Below are positions 28,430 through 35,746 of a DNA stretch of 64,000 nucleotides, in pieces. Numbering within the stretch: position 1 is the first letter of the stretch; the number at the start of each line of letters is the position of its first letter. Below the pieces are notes generated by a model, which did no database searches, was not told the origin of the DNA, and saw only the letters and a program-made list of their open reading frames with translations. Both the position numbers and the translations under genes were made by a program. Source of the DNA: Clostridia bacterium (GTDB taxonomy: Bacteria > Bacillota > Clostridia > Christensenellales > Borkfalkiaceae); contig JAFYWI010000012.1 in the NCBI GenBank assembly GCA_017558105.1, positions 1-64,000 of the forward strand. The letters are read 5' to 3'.

Positions 28430-28867
28430 ATTAATTAAATAACAATATATATTATTATATAATATATATAATTAAAAATCAAGGATTTTTGCATTTTTAG
28501 TTTAGAAAATTAAGTTATAAAAAATTTTGTTAAGATTTATTTTCTTATGTTTTATTTATTATTTAAAATTTAAAATAGTAGTATTTAGTAGTAAGGGTGT
28601 TTATATGTTAATAAGTAATAATTCGTTAGTATTTTATAACCGATTTTAAGGTTAATAAAACGTTAATAAGTAATTAATAAAAAGTTAATACGTATATAAC
28701 TTTACGTTAATAAAAAATAGTAAAAATTTTTAATGAATAAAAACATTGTATAAATAAAATTTATTCATAAAATAAAAATTATTAACAAAGTTATTAACTA
28801 TGTTAAAAAGTTAAAGTTAATAAATAAAATTATTGTTAAATAAAATTTATTATGTTATAATAAACGT
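28430..28867. other. candidate chromosomal replication origin (oriC): AT-rich spacer with GTTAATAA repeats
   Basis: A 438-base divergent spacer between dnaN and rsmG, almost all A and T. GTTAATAA occurs forward at 28607, 28651, 28662, 28706 and 28816, GTTAATAC at 28684, and the inverse TTATTAAC at 28779 and 28791. With a flanking T (28606) or A (28787) two copies match the nine-base DnaA box in seven positions, the central CC replaced by TA. A pure A/T run suitable for unwinding lies at 28441-28472. No canonical TTATCCACA is present. Origin identity is inferred from this pattern, the dnaN/rpmH/rnpA context and nearby parS sites. Confidence 0.6.
28833..28861 (+). promoter_or_regulatory. rsmG promoter (leaderless configuration)
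   Basis: TTGTTA (28833-28838), 17-base spacer, TATAAT (28856-28861). The ATG at 28868 falls where transcription should start. Confidence 0.65.
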
Positions 28868-29548
28868 ATGGAAAATTTATTCAGTTCTTATAATTTAAAA
28901 CTTAATAGTTTACAATTAGAAAGGTTTAATAAGTATTACGAACTTTTAGTTTATTATAATAAGCAATTTAACCTAACTGCTATTACCGAAAAACAAGAAG
29001 TTTATGAAAAACACTTTATAGATAGTGTTTTAGGTAATAACTACTTAAACGGCAAAACTTTATTAGACGTTGGGTCTGGTGGTGGGTTTCCTGCAATTCC
29101 AATAAAAATATTAAAAGAAGAATTAAACGTAACTTTATTAGAAGCCACCGGCAAAAAATGTGAATTTTTAAAAACCGTTATTAAAGAACTTAATTTAGAA
29201 AATATTAAAGTTATTAACGATAGGGCAGAAATTTTAGCAAAAGACGTTAATTTTAGAGAGAAATTCGATATTGTTACCGCCCGTGCCGTTGCAAGACTAA
29301 ACACCTTAGCAGAATATACTATGCCTTTTGTAAAAGTAGGTGGAAATTTAGTTGCTTTTAAGGGAAATGCTGAAGAAGAAGTTTTAGAAAGTAAAAATGC
29401 AATTAGTATTTTAGGTGGAAAACTAAAAGAAGTTGTTAAATATAACCTAAACGATGCTAACAGATGTTTAGTAATAGTAGAAAAAATTAAAAACACACCT
29501 AATAAGTACCCAAGGGGAAACGGAAAAGAAAGGAAAAACCCTTTATAA
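28868..29548 (+). CDS. rsmG: 16S rRNA (guanine-527 N7) methyltransferase
   Basis: 226 residues. GidB/RsmG family: FNLTAITEKQEVYEKHFIDS near residues 35-54, AdoMet loop DVGSGGGFPAIP near 67-78, and TARAVA near 139. It methylates G527 of 16S rRNA. A Lys/Arg-rich tail ends the protein. There is no Shine-Dalgarno sequence; the -10 box ends six bases before the ATG. It is followed after two bases by the SLOG gene. Its place beside the origin matches the usual gidB position. Confidence 0.95.
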   Translation: MENLFSSYNLKLNSLQLERFNKYYELLVYYNKQFNLTAITEKQEVYEKHFIDSVLGNNYLNGKTLLDVGSGGGFPAIPIKILKEELNVTLLEATGKKCEFLKTVIKELNLENIKVINDRAEILAKDVNFREKFDIVTARAVARLNTLAEYTMPFVKVGGNLVAFKGNAEEEVLESKNAISILGGKLKEVVKYNLNDANRCLVIVEKIKNTPNKYPRGNGKERKNPL

Positions 29549-29550
29549 TT

Positions 29551-30021
29551 ATGAAAGATTTAATATTTAATAAAGCCAAAACAGCCTGTTTTACGGGGCA
29601 TAGGGTATTAGATAATAATTTTAATAAAGAACAATTAAAAGAAGTTGTTTTAGGCGCTATAAATAGGGGATACAACACCTTTTTAATAGGTTTAGCACTT
29701 GGGTTTGATACGGCTTGTTTCGACGTTTTAGAAGAATTAAAAACCCAATTTAATATTAGTATTATAGGTTGTATTCCTTGCCCGGAACAACCTGCAAGTT
29801 TTAGTGTAGAAGAAAGAGAAAAATATTATAAAATGATAGAAAACTGCACGGAAACTATTATTTTAAGCGAAAAATATACCAAGTATTGTATGCAAAAAAG
29901 AAATAGATATATGGTAGATAATAGTAGTTTAGTAATAGCCTACTTAAAAAGAGATTTTGGTGGAACATTTTTCACCGTAAACTATGCAAAGAAAAATAAA
30001 ATTGAAATAAAATATTTATAG
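29551..30021 (+). CDS. SLOG/DUF1273 family protein (YpsA-like)
   Basis: 156 residues. The N-terminus ACFTGHR and the middle GLALGFDTACFDVLEELK, with a C-terminal GGTFFTVNYAKK, are features of the YpsA/DUF1273 branch of the SLOG Rossmann-like superfamily. Members are thought to bind nucleotide-like ligands; YpsA of Bacillus affects cell division. It lies two bases after rsmG and nine before the cyclophilin gene, so it is in an operon. Confidence 0.82.
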   Translation: MKDLIFNKAKTACFTGHRVLDNNFNKEQLKEVVLGAINRGYNTFLIGLALGFDTACFDVLEELKTQFNISIIGCIPCPEQPASFSVEEREKYYKMIENCTETIILSEKYTKYCMQKRNRYMVDNSSLVIAYLKRDFGGTFFTVNYAKKNKIEIKYL

Positions 30022-30030
30022 GGGGACTTT

Positions 30031-30543
30031 ATGAAAAAAGCACAAATAGAACTTAAAAACGGCAAAATTATGAACTTAAATTTAGATGATGAAAACGCAC
30101 CGATTTCCGTAGAAAATTTTATTAAATACGTTAAAGACGGCTTTTATAACGGCATATGTTTTCATAGGGTAATCCCTTCGTTTATGATTCAAGGTGGTGG
30201 TTTTATTGACGATGGCGACGGCTTAAAAAACAAACCTGCAACCTACCCTGAAATTAAAGGTGAATTTTTATCTAACGGCGTTTCTAACCCAATAAAACAT
30301 AAGGTTGGAACTATTTCTATGGCAAGAACGTTTATTAAAAATTCTGCTACAAGCCAATTCTTTATTTGCGTTGCAGATTGTGCTTATTTAGACGGCGAAT
30401 ACGCTGCTTTCGGCGCTTTAAGTGATGAAGAAAGTATTAAAGTTGCTAGGGAAATTAGCGAAGTTAGAACACACTCTTGGCGTGGTTACGACGATATTCC
30501 TAACGACCCAATAGTTATTAAATCTATTAAAATTATAGATTAA
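30031..30543 (+). CDS. cyclophilin-type peptidyl-prolyl cis-trans isomerase
   Basis: 170 residues, a single cyclophilin domain without signal peptide, so cytoplasmic. Catalytic-site segments include FHRVIPSFMIQGGG near residues 45-58, the SMARTF block near 93, and SQFFIC near 107. It speeds prolyl isomerisation in protein folding. A GGGGGA site precedes the ATG. It is the third gene of the rsmG operon, which ends at the following terminator. Confidence 0.93.
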   Translation: MKKAQIELKNGKIMNLNLDDENAPISVENFIKYVKDGFYNGICFHRVIPSFMIQGGGFIDDGDGLKNKPATYPEIKGEFLSNGVSNPIKHKVGTISMARTFIKNSATSQFFICVADCAYLDGEYAAFGALSDEESIKVAREISEVRTHSWRGYDDIPNDPIVIKSIKIID

Positions 30544-30572
30544 TTTACTAACGAATAAAATAACAAAAAAAG

Positions 30573-30604
30573 AAAAGTTGTAGAAAACTCTACAACTTTT
30601 TTAA
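30573..30604. terminator. bidirectional terminator
   Basis: Stem AAAAGTTGTAG (30573-30583) / CTACAACTTTT (30590-30600) with a six-base loop and A/T tracts on both sides. It serves the rsmG operon and the convergent amino-acid ABC operon. Confidence 0.9.
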
Positions 30605-30629
30605 TTATCAAATAAATATCAAAAAAATT

Positions 30630-31481
30630 TTAACCATCTTTATTGTCTATATTAGAAAGGAAAGATTTAAGTTTTTCACTTTTTGGGTTAGAAAAAATTT
30701 GGTCTGGAGTGCCTTCTTCTTCAATGCAACCGTCTGCCATAAAAATAACTTTATCGCTAACAGATTTTGCAAAGCCCATTTCGTGAGTTACTATTATCAT
30801 AGTTCTGTCTTTTTGTTTTAGCGACTTAATAACTTTTAATACTTCGCCGGTTAATTCTGGGTCTAGTGCAGAAGTAGGTTCGTCAAAGCATAAAACTTTA
30901 GGGTTTAATGCTAACGCTCTTGCAATAGCAACCCTTTGGCATTGACCACCAGAAAGTTCGCAAGGGTAAGAATCTTTTTTATCTATTAAATCAATAGTTT
31001 TTAATAATTCTAAACCATTTTCTTGAATTTGAACTTTTTTATTTGCAATAAATTCTGCAACGGCTTTTTTAATTTCTTTTTTCGTTAGTTCGCTATTTGA
31101 AATTAAATCTTTTTTATACGCTTTTGCTTGTTCTTTAATTAAAAGAGTAGGTGCAAGCGTAATGTTATTTATTACGTTATATTGTGGAAAAAGGTTAAAA
31201 GATTGAAAAACTAAACCAAAGTTTAGGCGTTTTTCCCTTAATTCTTTTTCGTTGTATTTTCCTTCTTTAGACGCATCTAATAAAACTTCATTGTCTAAAA
31301 GCATTTCACCAGAATCTGCTTTTTCTAAAAAATTTATACATCTTAAAAGAGTGGTTTTACCACTACCTGAAGAACCAATAATAGAAACTACTTCGCCCTT
31401 ATTAATAGTTAAATTTATTCCTTTTAAAACTTGTAAGTTTCCAAACGACTTTTGAAAGTCTTTTATTTCTAAATATGCCAT
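30630..31481 (-). CDS. amino-acid ABC transporter ATP-binding protein
   Basis: 283 residues, GlnQ/HisP type. Walker [10 protein letters not shown] at 36-44, Q-loop VFQSFNLFP near 91, signature [15 protein letters not shown] at 176-190, and Walker [14 protein letters not shown] near 196. About 40 extra residues, Lys/Glu-rich and probably helical (115-155), interrupt the helical subdomain, making the protein longer than the normal 240. It powers import through the adjacent permease. It is the last gene of a three-gene operon, nine bases after the permease. Confidence 0.94.
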   Translation of the reverse strand: MAYLEIKDFQKSFGNLQVLKGINLTINKGEVVSIIGSSGSGKTTLLRCINFLEKADSGEMLLDNEVLLDASKEGKYNEKELREKRLNFGLVFQSFNLFPQYNVINNITLAPTLLIKEQAKAYKKDLISNSELTKKEIKKAVAEFIANKKVQIQENGLELLKTIDLIDKKDSYPCELSGGQCQRVAIARALALNPKVLCFDEPTSALDPELTGEVLKVIKSLKQKDRTMIIVTHEMGFAKSVSDKVIFMADGCIEEEGTPDQIFSNPKSEKLKSFLSNIDNKDG

Positions 31482-31490
31482 AATTTACGC

Positions 31491-32204
31491 CTATTCCTTA
31501 AAGAATTTTAATTTTTTTTCTAAATAACCGAAAAGAAGGGTTAAAATTCCAACGAAAATTAAGTAGAATGCACCTGAATAAAACAAAGGCCAAATTGCTT
31601 TAGAAGTAAAGGTTTTAGAAACCATTATAATTTCTAAAATACCTATTGAATTTGAAAGTGCCGTATCTTTAACCAACGTAATTATTTCGTTGCCCATAGG
31701 TGCTAAAATGCGTTTAATTACTTGTAATAAAACAACTTTATTAAAAATTTGGTTTTTAGTCATACCCAAAACTTTGCCTGCTTCATATTGACCTTTAGAA
31801 ACGCTTTCTATACCACCACGGAATATTTCTGAAAAATAGCAAGCATAATTTATAATAAAAGCAATTAAAACGGCAATTAAACCACCATATCCTTCGCCGT
31901 TTAATTCTGGAGGACCTACAGCCCAACCAAGTTCAAAGTAAAAAAATCTGTTAACTTCGCCCCATAAGTTTTTACCATTAATTTTTATCATATAATAAAC
32001 GATAAAAACTTGTAGCATTAAAGGAATACCACGAATTACCCAAACAAAAACCTTGGTTATAGCAGACAAGGGTTTAAATTTAGACATAGAGCCAAAAGAA
32101 ATAACAAGCCCTAATGGTAAAGAAAAAATAAGAGTGATTATAAAAATTAAACAAGTAACCCCAAAGCCTTGTAATAGGCTTTGGGTAACTGACCAAAAAT
32201 CCAT
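31491..32204 (-). CDS. amino-acid ABC transporter permease
   Basis: 237 residues with about five membrane helices. The polar amino-acid permease signature includes WVIRGIPLMLQVFIVYY and, near residues 145-190, the EAA-like KVLGMTKNQIFNKVVLLQVIKRILAPMGNE. The N-terminal part between helices is enlarged by about 20 residues. It lies between the binding protein gene (12 bases upstream) and the ATPase. Confidence 0.93.
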   Translation of the reverse strand: MDFWSVTQSLLQGFGVTCLIFIITLIFSLPLGLVISFGSMSKFKPLSAITKVFVWVIRGIPLMLQVFIVYYMIKINGKNLWGEVNRFFYFELGWAVGPPELNGEGYGGLIAVLIAFIINYACYFSEIFRGGIESVSKGQYEAGKVLGMTKNQIFNKVVLLQVIKRILAPMGNEIITLVKDTALSNSIGILEIIMVSKTFTSKAIWPLFYSGAFYLIFVGILTLLFGYLEKKLKFFKE

Positions 32205-32216
32205 TTTAAAACCTAA

Positions 32217-33053
32217 TTATTTTTGAGATGAGAAATCTGTTATTACAGAAGTTGCAAGATTATACTTTGTTGCAAGTTTTTGTAAATAACCAGTTTGTGC
32301 AAAGAATTCTAAAGTAGCATTAACTTTTGCAGTTAATTCACTACCTTTTGCAAAACCTATTGCATAATATTCAACACCAATTTCAACACTTTGGTTAAGA
32401 ACAAGGTCAGAATATGCGCTTTGTTCTAAAATAGCGTTTGCAAGAAGAACGTCTACTATAGCATAATCGCAAAGACCTTCGTTAAGTTTGGTAATTGCAT
32501 CCATTTGAGAAGAAAGTTCATTTATATTGATGTTTACGTTTTCAGTTTTGTATGATTTTGCAAGAGAAGCACCAGAAGAACCCCTTTCAACAGCAACGTT
32601 TTTTCCATTAAATTGAGTGGTGTCTGTAATTTCTGCAGTAGTAGACTTTCTTAAAATGCATTGTGCGTTTTGCATATAGTTATAAGAAAAATCAACTAAT
32701 TGGTCTCTTGGTGTCTCAACGTTATCAATTTTGTCCGTTCCGTTAGAAGTAAAGCCGTTCCAAATACAATCTATTACTTCTTCAGTTAAGTCAATATATT
32801 TGTTTTCCCAAGTAATACATTTAAATTGAACGTTATAGCCTAATGCTTCAAAAGTCATAATAGCAAGTTCAGTATCAAAACCAACAAGAACCTTGTCTTC
32901 GGTGTAGTTCATTGGTTCGTAAACAGTATAACCTACAACTATAGTGTTGCCTTTTCTTGGGTCAACGACGGTTGAATTACCACAAGCAGTTAAGCCAAAG
33001 CAAGCAGAAACAAGTAGCATTGCCGTTAAAATAAAAGTTAAAATCTTTTTCAT
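32217..33053 (-). CDS. amino-acid ABC transporter substrate-binding lipoprotein
   Basis: 278 residues. Lipoprotein signal peptide MKKILTFILTAMLLVSACFG with lipobox LTAC (Cys at 24). The mature protein is a family 3 solute-binding fold (VGFDTELAIMTFEALGY; NGKNVAVERGSSG; CDYAIVDVLLANA). The start at 33053 is fixed by AAGGAG upstream and the signal peptide; the longer frame to 33107 would add a charged leader. The ligand is probably a polar amino acid, unproven. Confidence 0.93.
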   Translation of the reverse strand: MKKILTFILTAMLLVSACFGLTACGNSTVVDPRKGNTIVVGYTVYEPMNYTEDKVLVGFDTELAIMTFEALGYNVQFKCITWENKYIDLTEEVIDCIWNGFTSNGTDKIDNVETPRDQLVDFSYNYMQNAQCILRKSTTAEITDTTQFNGKNVAVERGSSGASLAKSYKTENVNININELSSQMDAITKLNEGLCDYAIVDVLLANAILEQSAYSDLVLNQSVEIGVEYYAIGFAKGSELTAKVNATLEFFAQTGYLQKLATKYNLATSVITDFSSQK

Positions 33054-33137
33054 TGTTGTTTTCTCCTTTTTTACAACTAATATAAATTTACGTTTTATCT
33101 TCATCACTTTATCGCTTTAGTTTAATGAAGTAATTAC

Positions 33138-33166
33138 ATTATACTTTATTATACTAAAGTTGTAAA
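33138..33166 (-). promoter_or_regulatory. amino-acid ABC operon promoter
   Basis: Minus strand: TTTACA (33166-33161), 17-base spacer, TATAAT (33143-33138), 84 bases before the binding-protein start. Confidence 0.7.
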
Positions 33167-33298
33167 GCATTTTTCACTACTTTTTTAAAATTTTTTCTAA
33201 ATTTTTATAAAATTAATAAAACACAATGGTTTTTATGAATAATTAAAGGGTTTTAAGGGCAAAAATACTTGCATAGAACAAAAAAAGGAGATTTTTTT

Positions 33299-33901
33299 AT
33301 GAAACTTATTGAAAGTCAAACGCTAAAAAATTTAGCAAGAGCATACGCAGGGGAATGTCAAGCAAGGGTTAAATATGAATTTATTGAATACGGCGCAAGA
33401 AAACAAGGGTATAAGGCGCTTGCTGAAGCAATAGACAAAATAGTTTATAACGAATTTAACCACGCACGTATGTTTTACACTAAAATTCAAGATGCAAGCG
33501 AAGAGCCTATTGTAAATTTAGAAGTTTGCGCAGGTTTTCCGTTTAAGGAAAAATGGAATTTAGAAGAAAACTTAAAATTCGGTATGGAAGATGAAGAAAC
33601 TGAAGTAGAACTTTATTTAGAGTTTGCCAAAGTTGCTAGGGAAGAAGGATTTAAAGATATTGCAATTTTGTTTGAAAATATATCTTCAATAGAAAACTGC
33701 CACAAAATGCTATTTAGTGAACTTTACGAACAATTAAAAAATGGCACGATGTATAAACGCAAAACGGCAATTAAGTGGAAATGTTCTGCTTGTGGCTACG
33801 AAGCAACTGCAAAACAGGCTTGGGAAACTTGCCCTGTATGTCAAGAAAAGCAAGGCGCTGTTATGCTTAATTTAGAGAGCGACTGCAAGTGTAAATGTTA
33901 A
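33299..33901 (+). CDS. rubrerythrin family protein
   Basis: 200 residues. An N-terminal ferritin-like four-helix domain (AYAGECQARVKYEFIEYGA; EFNHARMFY; EEETEVELYLEFAKVAREEG) supplies the diiron site. A C-terminal rubredoxin-like domain has CSACGYE and CPVCQEK knuckles (residues about 161-185), with extra cysteines in the tail CKCKC. It reduces peroxide in anaerobes. The start at 33299 follows AAAAAGGAG. Monocistronic. Confidence 0.93.
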   Translation: MKLIESQTLKNLARAYAGECQARVKYEFIEYGARKQGYKALAEAIDKIVYNEFNHARMFYTKIQDASEEPIVNLEVCAGFPFKEKWNLEENLKFGMEDEETEVELYLEFAKVAREEGFKDIAILFENISSIENCHKMLFSELYEQLKNGTMYKRKTAIKWKCSACGYEATAKQAWETCPVCQEKQGAVMLNLESDCKCKC

Positions 33902-33903
33902 AA

Positions 33904-33957
33904 AGTAATATTTTTGCTTACGCAAAAGTTTAGGATTAAACATTATATATAATATAC
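33904..33957 (+). repeat. interspersed intergenic repeat, copy A
   Basis: Directly after the rubrerythrin stop. It contains ATTTTTGCTTACGCAAAAG followed by TTTAGGATTAAACATTAT. It aligns to copies at 42723-42770 and 49456-49500. Confidence 0.55.
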
Positions 33958-33976
33958 TAGAAAAAAATTCAACAAA

Positions 33977-34006
33977 AAAGGCTAACGAAAAAACTCGTTA
34001 GCCTTT
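33977..34006. terminator. bidirectional terminator
   Basis: Stem AAAGGCTAACGA (33977-33988) / TCGTTAGCCTTT (33995-34006). It separates rubrerythrin from the convergent antiporter operon. Confidence 0.85.
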
Positions 34007-34022
34007 AACCTTTTATAATTAG

Positions 34023-35255
34023 TTATTGTGCTTGTGGTTGTTCTAATTTTGGTTTTTCTATTGTAATTTCCCCAGCCTTTTTAAGCGCCCACTTGGTAAT
34101 TATAGGGCCAACTAGTTCGTAAACAAGGGTAGCGCATAAAGTAACTGTTAAAATTTCCGTACTATATAAGGCGAGTTCTTGGGTGTTAGCAACTTTTTGC
34201 GCCATACCTATTGCAACGCCTGCTTGTGGCAACAAGGTTAAGCCTAAAAAGTTTTGAACAGCACTTGGTGCTTTAACCATTTTAGCGCCTAAGAAAGCCC
34301 CGCCGTATTTACCAATACTTCTAAATACTAAGTAAACAATTCCAATAACGCCAACAGCTGGAATTATGCTTAAATCTAACTTTGCGCCAGAAATAATAAA
34401 GAAAAGCATAAATAATGGAGCAGTCCATCTATCCATAATGTCCATAACGGTGCCACTTTCTTTATTCATATTAACGTAGAAAACGCCAATAGACATACAA
34501 GTTAATAGGTCAGAAAGTTTAAATCCGTTGCCAAAAACGTTAACTAAGCCAACCCCGGCAAATACTGCAACTATACAAAGGGAAATTCTGTTTGCTCTAC
34601 TTTTAAATATTTTTGCAGAGAATGCTAAAATTATGCCAATTACTGCGCCAATACCTAAAGAAGCAATAATTTCTAAAATAGGCATAACTAAAACGTCTAT
34701 AATATTAATAGTTGCGCCAGCAGTTGCAAAAACTTTTGCTAATGCAAGTGAAATTGCAAAAACCATTAAACCAATTGCATCGTCAAAGGCAACTACTGGT
34801 AAAAGTGTATCGGTAACAATACCTTTTGCCTTATATTGCCTAACAACCATTAGTGTTGCCGCAGGGGCAGTTGCAGTTGCAATAGCGCCTAAACATAGGG
34901 CAGTTGGTAAAGTTACAACTCCAAAGAAGTGTAGGGCAACCAAAACCAAATCTACAAGTAAAACGGTGGTTAATGCTTGTGCTACCGTTATAATAACAAC
35001 GCTTTTACCAATTTTTTTAATGTGCTTTAACTTAAATGAAGAACCTATTGAAAAGGCAATAAAGCCTAAAGCAACGTCTGTAATAAGGCTTAAACCTTCA
35101 AAATAAGAACTAGCACCCGTTAGGTTTAATAATAAACTAAAAAGTAAGCCTGCAATTAAAAATGCGGTAACGTTAGGTAGTCCAATTAATTTTGCAAGTC
35201 TTGTTAGCGCAAGACCTATTGCCATAGCAATGGCTAAACAAAGTAAAGTATTCAT
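34023..35255 (-). CDS. cation:proton antiporter (CPA2 / KefB-NapA type)
   Basis: 410 residues with 12-13 membrane helices and no cytoplasmic regulatory domain. The paired-aspartate region reads PVVAFDDAIGLMVFA near residue 155, and the N-terminal helix ITRLAKLIGLPNVTAFLIAGLL-like block is typical of CPA2. It exchanges sodium or potassium for protons. It is preceded by a 111-residue PII-like gene, 15 bases upstream, which may regulate it. Confidence 0.9.
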   Translation of the reverse strand: MNTLLCLAIAMAIGLALTRLAKLIGLPNVTAFLIAGLLFSLLLNLTGASSYFEGLSLITDVALGFIAFSIGSSFKLKHIKKIGKSVVIITVAQALTTVLLVDLVLVALHFFGVVTLPTALCLGAIATATAPAATLMVVRQYKAKGIVTDTLLPVVAFDDAIGLMVFAISLALAKVFATAGATINIIDVLVMPILEIIASLGIGAVIGIILAFSAKIFKSRANRISLCIVAVFAGVGLVNVFGNGFKLSDLLTCMSIGVFYVNMNKESGTVMDIMDRWTAPLFMLFFIISGAKLDLSIIPAVGVIGIVYLVFRSIGKYGGAFLGAKMVKAPSAVQNFLGLTLLPQAGVAIGMAQKVANTQELALYSTEILTVTLCATLVYELVGPIITKWALKKAGEITIEKPKLEQPQAQ

Positions 35256-35270
35256 AGTAAAACCTTCTTA

Positions 35271-35606
35271 TTATTCTAGTCCTTCAACAAAAGCAAGTGG
35301 CATAGCGTACATAATGCCAACTTTATGGTGTATTTCGTTTGTAACCTTGTGAACTATTTCTTTAACTTCTTCTAATTGTTCTTCCTTTATTATGCAGTAA
35401 ACCAAATAGTTGTTGTCGTGGTCGTATTCTAAAACGTGCCTTAGCCCAACGAATTGTGGAATAGTTTCTTCCTTATTATCTAGTAGAGCAGACTTAAGGC
35501 TTTGCGCTGGAAGAACAACCCCTTTAATATTGTTTTTGCGTAGCGCAGAAAACAGTGCGTAAGCATTTTCGTTTTTGCTTAAAATTACTTGAAACATATA
35601 ATACAT
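35271..35606 (-). CDS. small PII-like (ferredoxin-fold) protein, hypothetical
   Basis: 111 residues. It starts with a beta strand and helix pattern (FQVILSKNENAYALFSALRKNNIKG) and ends with a second copy-like beta-alpha-beta (NNYLVYCIIKEEQLEEVKEIV). This resembles the PII/ACT ferredoxin-like fold, but I see no GlnB signature or T-loop tyrosine, so the family is inferred. It sits first in a two-gene operon with the antiporter, suggesting a regulatory subunit. AAAGGAG precedes the ATG at 35606. Confidence 0.65.
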   Translation of the reverse strand: MYYMFQVILSKNENAYALFSALRKNNIKGVVLPAQSLKSALLDNKEETIPQFVGLRHVLEYDHDNNYLVYCIIKEEQLEEVKEIVHKVTNEIHHKVGIMYAMPLAFVEGLE

Positions 35607-35707
35607 AATAAACTCCTTTTAAGCCAAAAGGCTTTATATAGTTTTATTTTATATACTTTAATAAGACCTTAAACATTATATAATAAAAGAAAAAAATAAG
35701 CAATAAA

Positions 35708-35731
35708 AAAGCCCCAATATTTTGGGGCTTT
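35708..35731. terminator. terminator after nifJ (minus), also readable on plus
   Basis: Stem AAAGCCCCAA / TTGGGGCTTT around TATT, with TTTTTTATTG following on the minus strand. Confidence 0.88.
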
Positions 35732-35746
35732 AATGTATTTTTTAGT

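Noticed and set aside
34528..35106. 192-codon plus-strand open frame
   Set aside because: Antisense shadow of the antiporter gene, whose membrane protein pattern is unmistakable.
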